DNA of 64,000 nt, from the NCBI GenBank assembly GCA_002786025.1, contig NHNW01000007.1, positions 372,001 to 436,000 of the forward strand, in the 5' to 3' direction. The notes below the pieces were generated by a model that had not been told where the DNA came from, searched no databases, and was given only the letters and a program-made list of their open reading frames with translations. Both the position numbers and the translations under genes were made by a program. How positions within the stretch are numbered: the first letter of the stretch is position 1; each line of letters opens with the position of its first letter. This DNA comes from Zasmidium citrigriseum. Lineage: Eukaryota > Ascomycota > Dothideomycetes > Mycosphaerellales > Mycosphaerellaceae. Below are positions 32,801 to 41,800 of the stretch, piece by piece.

Positions 32801-35800
32801 ATGAGTTTGTATGCTCTCCTCGGCCGTTGTGTTGACATGTGCTAATGTCGATGCAAATTTCTCCTCCAGCATCCGTGAGTCCGCGTTGTCGATGTGGGCA
32901 GGCATTTGCTGCGACTGTTGTATTTCGTTGGCGATGCTGTCCAGTCGGCCGGCCTGCTCAGTGAGAGCGTTGACGACTGTCAAGTAACTTGTGCCAGAGA
33001 AATGAGCCTGGAGCCCAACGCAATGAATCGCCGTCTGCAAGGCAGTACGAACAGCCTTGACCTCAGTCTGCAAGACCGCTGCAGGCTCCGCTGATTCCTT
33101 TCGGACAGCAGGATCCTGACACCCAGCCAGCGAAGCCAGCTGCCGTAGTGCCGTCTTCAACTCTCCAAAGCCTTGCAGTTGCTTCTTCAACGCCTCCCGC
33201 TGCTCAATCGAAGCCTGCAACATACTCTCCAACAGCGTCTTCGACCTAGCAATCTCCGCAGGCGTCAAATCCTCATTGTGCTTCACCGCACCCTCGCTGA
33301 CAGATTGCATGACATACAAAAAGCGATGGAACTCCTCATCCGCCTTGCCATCACCCAGCGGCGGGGACTTCGCGAGAACAGTGTGCAAGGTCGATTGCTG
33401 TGCCAAGACGTCCTCGCTGATATTTGTCTGGAAGCCCATCAGTCGGACATCTCTGAGTACGTCGGCCAGGAGGCGGCGCTTGCGGGTCTTCAGGTGCTGG
33501 ATGAGGGTCTTGTTTTCTTCTGTCGCGGTGCTTGGCGTTGCTTTGCGGAGTTCGTTGCTTTCGTCGTCGAGGTCTTGGAGGAACTTTTCGACTTTCTTGA
33601 CGCTTGTCGTTCTCAAGCCCAGAGATTGAGCCTTGGCCTGCATCTCTTTGACAACCTGAAGCTCAGATTCAGAAGTCCAGTCCTTCTCATCGTTCGCAAT
33701 GGCACCCGGTAGAGCTTGCAACAAATCCCTTTCAGGACCTCCAACAGCCTTCGGAAATTCAGCCTGCAGTATCGGACCTACAGGCTCACCCAACAACTGT
33801 CGATACTTCTTCACCGTCCTGAAAAGCTTCTTATGCGAAGCCTTCGCACTGTTCTTCAGCGTCTCAATATTCCGGTCCTTCCAACTAGCAACCTGAATAA
33901 CGTTCTTGATATCCTTCTCCAGCTCTGCGCGTTTCTTGGCCAGATGTTCCGTGATGGCAGGTTGGAAGCGGGAGTAGAACGAGATGAGACTCTTGAGGGC
34001 TCCGCGGACGATGGCTGCATCTCCTTGTGTGGAAAGGACGGCCTCAAAGTCGGCCAACATGCTCAGACGGATAGAATACTCGCCAAGGCCGCAGTTGGCC
34101 AGGAAGCCTCCAAGCGTCTCAACAAGCTGGGAGGAAAACTTCTCCTGGGCATCTTTGGCGTCTTCGGAAGCACAGATGATTGTCTCGTAGGCGATGTACC
34201 ACCATGAAGCTGCACTACGCTTGCACTGTTCGTCTTCGACATTGAACATGCCGGCCCAAGTAGAGAGTTCGAGTTGTCTCCAGGCGATGATCAGACTTGT
34301 CGTTTCTTCGAGTAGGTCGTTGGCGGAATATTCGGAGCTGGCGACTTTCTGCCATTCATTGATCGTTGCGTGCAGTTTCTCGACCGGTGGTAGGTATCGA
34401 GCTAGGGGCTCTGCGTGTCCAAGAGATAGGGATTGATCACAGGCACGTATGACTTCGATCGGGGTTGCGTGCTCAGGCCAGACGTTGTGGATGGCGTTGA
34501 ATCGAGCCTGGATCTTCTCAATCAGGACAACAAGTGTCCTGCTCTGGGCAATGTTGGCGTCTGTGTAGATGTTAGCCGTCCGCGAAGGTGCTGCTGTCGA
34601 CGAGAGCTTGGTGGTGAGATCTTGCAATGCGCACAAGACAGCCGGGATTTGGTCAGCGTTCGCAGATTGACCTTGTGCCACTGCCCACTGCTTCAACAGC
34701 GACACAAAATGGTCACTCTGAGGGTCACTCGGTGAATGTATCGCATGCCACAACTCAGCCATCTTCGGCGCAAGATCCTGAATGCCATGTTCGTGGCTGC
34801 GTGTTGTCTGTGAGTCGCCATCATAATCCGGGAACAACTCATCAAGTTCCTCTTGATCCGCTTCGTCTTGGTCATCGTCCCCGCCGCGGTATTTGTACAG
34901 GCTAGACTTCGCGGCAGCATGGCGTTGCTCACGGCTGAGCTCAACCTTCCATGCCTCGTAGAAGCCTCGGAAAGTGCCCTCGATGGTTAATCGCAGCTCT
35001 GGTGACGACCGAGTTGTCGATGTGATGCTCGAGCGCAGGGCCACGGCGGAGAGCCAGTACAGCTGTGCTTCCCTGGAAGTCGACACTCTCTGTAACCCAA
35101 TGAAAGTCTCGTCGGATAGGAAGCTCTGCATGTCGGAACCAACAAAGGGCGTGACACTTGCGCTTGTCAGTGCTTGAGCTTGCGTCTGCTCTGGTTCGGC
35201 ATCCTTGGCAAGCCGTCGGGCAACTGCAAGACAGTCGATGAAGCCAACGACAGGGCTCGTCAGATCCTCATAGGCCCGATACTGCGCGGAGAGTCTTGCT
35301 CTGATGACCAGCACATTCTCCCAAGCGCTGAAATCCAGTGCGCCTTGCTCGAGCGTTGAGCGCAGGGGCTGCAGTGTCCTTAAGAGTGCATGCAGGTCAC
35401 CAAACAGCTGAGAGAGCTGCGAGGCCTTTGGCCGGCAAATCTCGACGCTGGCAGGCTCAGAGCCTAGTGCGGCGATGTCTTCCTCGAGTAGTCGAGCTCG
35501 CAACGAGTCCCGCGATCCTGTCCAGGACTCCCTGAAGTCCTGCAGTGCCGACAGTCTTGACTGCAAAGTACCCTTGGCGTGGAAGTAGACCGCTCTTCGG
35601 AGTTCGGCTTCCTGGACCGGATCAAAAGCCAGCTCAGGGACGAAGATTTCCAGGCAGGCAAGCGCGAAGGACGACCACGCCCGAGATGCATCAGCTGTAT
35701 TCGCATCCCCTCGCAAGTACCGAATGACTTTCTCGAGTAGACACATGCCCGGCTTGTCGACGTTGACCTCTTGAGTCTGCGAGTCACCCTTCAACACCTG

Positions 35801-38800
35801 AAGAAGATTCTGCGCAACAGCGTCATCGCCATCTGCAAGACCTTGCAACACACTCGTTACCAGATCGCGAAGGCAACCATCCAACGCAGGCAGAGTATCA
35901 GCTTGCAGTAGATGTGCCTTTGAAGCCACCACGCGGCTGAGTGTGCCGGTCTCTGCCTCGAACAACGACATTCGTTGCAGACTGACATCGTCCACAGTTG
36001 TCAAACCGTTTAGAATGCTCTGGCAGATCGAAGCAGTCTGGATGTCATCAGTCTTCGACAGACTCAGACCCAGTAGTCGAAGCTTGTTCTGCGACGATGC
36101 TTGCGCGGCGGCGCGATTGCAGTTCATTCCGTCCACAGTCCGCCTCGAAGCAAGAACTTCGAGGTGGAGAGCATCTCTCTGCGGCAGACAAGGTGAGGCC
36201 AGTGAGAGAGTGGCGAAGCGCTGGCACATTTGTTCGAAGCTCCACGCAAAATGCGGCGTAACTGTTCCTTCCTCATCGCTCACTTGGGTCATGAGCTCAG
36301 GCGTTGAAGCGATCAACTTCTCAGCGAGGCCACTTAGGTCTGAAGCTGCCGTCACGCCAACGCTGAGTGCTTGCTGGAACGCCATCCGCAGATCGACCAG
36401 ATGTCGTAAGGGTAGACGAAAGGTCGAGACCAGCCGGTCAAAGCGATCGACGACAGCCTCGAAATCAAGTATGGCTTGCAACTGTTCTGCTGTAGCAGGT
36501 ACAGTGGGCTTGAGCGTCTTCCAAAGTGCGGTATATCCGTACCCCGAGGTGCCATTCGATCTCGGAGTGAGATCAGACACCATCGCCTGAATCTCTCCGA
36601 TATACTGTCCAGAACCGTGCTTGCTAATCGTTCGTCCGACCAGTACGCAGGCAGTGAAAAGGCCAATATCCAGCGAGTCCGAAGTAAGAACCTGTAGCAG
36701 CGTCTGAACGAAAGCCAACAAGCCCCTCATATTCGTCTTCGTCCAAGCCAGGTCCGCTGGAGAAAGCGGTAGAGCCTCAGTGGTCCACCTCTGCAAAGCC
36801 CGTATCATCTTCTCCACAGGTACCCATCCATTCGCCGCCGGCACCTGCTGTTTCACAGACCGCCAGAACCTCGCAAGCCTCTCAGAGACCTTCCGGTCAG
36901 CTTTGAAAGCCACCAGCGTCTTCGAAATGGCGTTCAAATCCGCAGTAAGGTCGTGTTGTGCTGCCAACGTCATTGTGCGGGAGAGAGATTGTTGCACGAG
37001 AGGTTGATTATTGAGGGGATGAATCGTCTGAAAAGCCTTACCGTCAGCTAGGATACTTACATGGGATGCAGGGCGACTGACCTGGACACAAGCAGAGTCA
37101 GTTGGCTCCTGCGTGCGGTTCAATAGCTCTTCGTAGAAGGCTCTTAGAGAGGCGTTGTCTTCGAAGTCAAGTGCGGCGGCGGCGTCTCGAGACTCTGAGA
37201 CAGGCTGCATCAAGCCCTGATCCAGCTGACGGAGCAGTCTGGGTACTAGCTTGCGATCATCAAGGCTGAAGTGGTCGCCTGCGATACCAAGCGTGGCATC
37301 GTCAGAGCTGTGGGCAACGGCTTTCACAGCAGCGAAACGCGCCATGGAAGACTCAGCAAACAAGCCGTCTGTTGAAGAACCGACTTCCGCATTCGCTGAA
37401 TCGAGAAAGAGTTCCACAGCACGATTCCGCATAGCTCTCGAGAGCTCTCCAAGTCTGGGGTCGACTGTGAGGAAGATCCGGAAGTTCGGATGGGGTTTGA
37501 TGATTCTCGGGGAGCCGTCTTGATCGCAGTGCTCATTCACGATGAGCATGCCGTTGGGTTCCAGGAGCGAGTTGAGGCGGTCGAGTACTGAGGGACTGCA
37601 GAGGTTAGCATTGTCAAGGATCATCCACTTGCCTTGCTGAAGCGCTTCGATCAGAGAACCGTCGATCCACTCGAAGCGGGCTTTATCGATGTTCTGGGTG
37701 CCTCGTCGCAGAGTTTCCAACATCGGGGCCAGAGATGTCTTCGCCTCGTTCGGTACGCTCTCTCCAAGTTCCTGCATAGTAGCAGGGTCAGATCCTGAAG
37801 ACTGCAGCTTTTGCAAGGCTACGATCAACTTGCAAGCAGCTTCAGGGGCCCCATTTGCGACGTGAGTCTTGCTCAACGCCTCCAGCTTCGTCCGGACGGT
37901 GCTCAGGGCTTGTGCATATTGTCGATTTGGGTCGAATTGTTCGTAGCCGCCAATCAAGTCCAGCGCATCAGTTTCGGCACTCATCCCAAGAGTCACGACA
38001 TTGGCACCTGTGCATGCTGCGAGTCGCTCAATCATTGTAGTCTTGCCAACCCCAGGAGCTCCGGTAAGTATGACTGGCCACGCTCGTTGCACTGACAGCA
38101 TCAACGACTGAAGCACTCGCATTTGACCTGACCCGTAGCCAGAACAGTCCTCTCGCATCTGTCTCGATACTGCTCGAAGCTCATCTCTTGGGAGGGTAGC
38201 GAATCCCACTTGCAGTGCACGAGGCGTGATTCCGCAGAACGGGTCGGCTGCGATGGACAGATCGAAAACAGAGTCGAACAACTCATTCACGCGATAACGA
38301 TCGTAAGCAGTCCGGAAGCGCTGAGAGCAGAGCATGATCGCAAAGTCGCGAGCAGTGCCAGACTGCAGCAGTCCATCCTCGACGGATGCAAGACCAAGCC
38401 ATCGGGCAATGTCACGAAGATTGAACTCCCATGGACCACCGTTGACGCCAAAGCTGCGACGGTCTGCGACCTCCTCGTTGAGCTTTGATACGAATTTGAC
38501 GGTGTTCTCGAGGTAGTCAACGGGCAGGTTGGGAAACATCCGCTGACAGATGAGCATCAAGTCCTGGCTCTTGAAGGAATCGGCGTAGACGACTGTGAAC
38601 CGGTTGACGAATGACGATGGCAAGCCCTTCCTGCCTCCACCTTGGTGGTGTGGATTTTGTGCCGCGAACAGACGGAAGTTGGGATGTCGTGCGAAAGTCT
38701 GGCCAAGCTCAGGAACAAAGACCTCTCCACGATGATCGAGACAGGCGTTCAAGCCTTCAAGGACGGACTGCGAGGCCAAGTTCATCTCATCCAGAAGCAC

Positions 38801-41800
38801 CCACTCGCCATTCTTCATGGCACGGAGAAAGGGTGCATCTCGCCACACGAAAGTGCCGGTCTGAGCTCCCTCGACGGGCGCATCGGATCCGAACAGATCA
38901 AGCAGGTCGGTCTGATCGGAAAGGTTGATACGAGTCAATGGCATGCCAGCGGCGCCCGCGACAGCTGTGACCAAAGCGGTCTTGCCGACGCCAGGACTGC
39001 CCTCGAGCAAAATGGGCTTGCGTAGCTGGAGCGCCCTCAAGACACGCATCGCGTTTGAGCGAGTCGTCGGAGGCTTAAAAGTGAAGCCATGAGAGCTAGA
39101 TGCCGCACCTTGAACGCGTGGCACGCTGAACGGACCAATCGTGAACGCTTGATCATTAGTAGTCGTTTCGAAGGACTGGCCATAGATGGCATTCGAGTCC
39201 GTCTTCAACAAGCGACCGAGCTCACCAAGACATGCAGATCGTTCATGCTCCAAACTCTGCATGTTGATGGTCATCAAACCAGCCGGGTTGGCTCCGAGAG
39301 TGTCAATGTAGACCATAGCTGCACCATGAACAATAGCCGCCATGACATCGTGCTGCGCGAAAGCATTGACAAACTCAACCCAAGCGAGGGTGTCTCTGAT
39401 GGAGACAGACGAGCTTGCCGCTGTGTCGAATCGAGATTTGAACCAGGCAGCAAAGCCAACCATGGCCTTCGCAAAAGGATGGGCAGATTGAGTGAGCTTC
39501 GCCTCTACAATCTGCAGCACATCGTCCATGTCAGACAGGGAAGGCACCCAAATCTCCGTGAATCGATTCCGCAGTGCTGGAGATAGTTCTCGCTTGCCGT
39601 AGTCACCTCCTGGATTCATTGTGGCGAAGAATTGGAAGCCCGTTGATGCAGTGACGAAGGAGTCGAGACTGCCCTTCTCGGCCAGCATGATCGTCCGTTG
39701 AGACTCCAGGACGCTGTTGATTCTCTCCAACACAGAATCATCGGCAAGTGATATTTCATCGAGCAAGAAGAAGTCGCCATTCTTCATGGCTTGCACGAGA
39801 CTTCCATCGACCCACTCAAATAGCGCTTTGAACCGTGTTTGAGCTGCTTGGATCTCGCCATGGGCTTGGCCCTGGACCCACTGCGTCTTTTTGTCCTTGT
39901 CGAGAGAATTGACTGCCTGATCGTAGGCGTCGAGAAGGGTTTCAGTTGAGCGCGAGGACGCATCGGTCAAAGACTGAAGAGCGGACGAGGCAAGTAGCTT
40001 TTGCCTCAGATCAGCTTCGACAGCTGCACGGTTCCGGACAGGACGTTGAGATCCTATGAGATCGCTGGTCTCCGTGTTCTGATGCGCATTGACAGTATGA
40101 AGCTTTTTGCTCAGTGCGTCTGCCAGCATCTGACAAACTGTGGTCTTGCCGCATCCTGTCTCGCCAACAAGTAGCACAGGCTCGTTGTTGGCTATCGCCC
40201 TTGACACCAGAACGTAAAGTCGCCGCATAGCTTTCGTCCAGACCACTCCTTGACTGCCTGCCCGTTCGTGGTAGTTGTTGACTTCTTCGCAGTTTGCACC
40301 ATAAAGAGCATCCTCATCAATAGTGACGCGCGGGCCCTTTGCGCTCATGACCTTCTCAAGAACGGCCTTCAGAGCATTTCGCTCTTCAAGCTTGCGTACT
40401 CGCTCACAGAGCAGCATGTAACCGTTTGCTGCAAGCTCGTGCACGGTCGTATTCGGTCGCAATGCCCATCTAAACAGATCTCGCAAAGTTGCGAAACTCT
40501 TCTGCTCGAACATCCTGTTCTCCTGACGTAAGATGGACAGCTCCTTGTAGACGTTCACGATGCGCATGGCCCACTGCGGAGGCAACTGTGTTCGGCGCTG
40601 CAAAATTTCTTGGAGTTCATTGACAGGGATGTCATCGAAGTGAAGCTCTAGAAAACGATTTCGGAAAGCTCTTGAGAGGGTCTTTCGACCACCATAGAGA
40701 CCGGCAGGATTTTGGGTGGCGAAGAGCATGAAATCAGGGTGCGGTCGAATGACTTCTTGCGTTTCCGGCACAAGCAATTCTCGGTTGTCGTCCAACAGGC
40801 GGTTCAGTGCTTCAAGCACATCCGTTGGGGCTAGGTTCAGCTCATCGAGCACAATCCAGTGACCCTCACGCAAGGCCTTCACAAGGACACCTTCTTGAAA
40901 CTGAAGTCGTCCATCAGTGCCAGAAATGTAAGTACCGAGGTATTCTTGTAAGTCGGTATGCTCGTGGTTGTTGATACGCGTGAAGACGTGGCCCGTTCGC
41001 TTTGCAAGATATTCGATCATGCTTGTCTTTCCGCTGGAGGTTGGTCCTTGAATCAAGACGGGGAACTGCCTGGTGCTCGCCGCTCTGACCAAGTTCTCGA
41101 GATTGCTCTGCACGAAAGGGGTAATGATGTAGTGCGACTGATCTTGTAGCGGCTCCTTGCCTTGCCGTATCCAATGCTTGCTGGCAGGATATCCTTGTAC
41201 GTACGAGCGTCCGTCCTCGGGCTTGCGAAGTGCCTTTTGGAGCTCTGTGCGGATGTTCTTCTTGCCAAAGAGATACTTTTCGATGAGTGGCTGAACAAGC
41301 TTGGCCGACTCTGCGTCGAGGAAGGTCATGAAGCTCATCTGAAAGCCTTCATAAAGAGCTCTCCGCAGACTGCACATCTGCTGGATGTTTCTGGCGTAGC
41401 TCAAGGTCCTGGTCAAAGTTCGCAAGGAGAAGTGAGGCCTCTGACCAGCTCCGTCGACGAGTTGATTCTCCTCTACCAGACCGATGATCTTCTGGTATAG
41501 CTTGCTCACGTCAGAAGCTATAGCAGCATCTGATACAGCTTGCTGCCGCAGATAGGCACGGACGATGCTTCCCAGGCTCTTGAGGTCTTTGTCTGGGCTT
41601 TCCACGTACAGCTCCGTGAAACGAGATCGTATGCCTGGGGGCAGATCTTTCTTGCCAACATCTGTGGCCGGATTCATGGCCGCGAAGACTCGAAACTCAG
41701 GATGTGCTTCGATGCGTTCAATATTGCCAGCTTCTGTCAGGAGCAGTGACGGCGATTCAGAGTCCAGTAAGTCCGCAATGGACTCCAAGGTATCAGAGGA

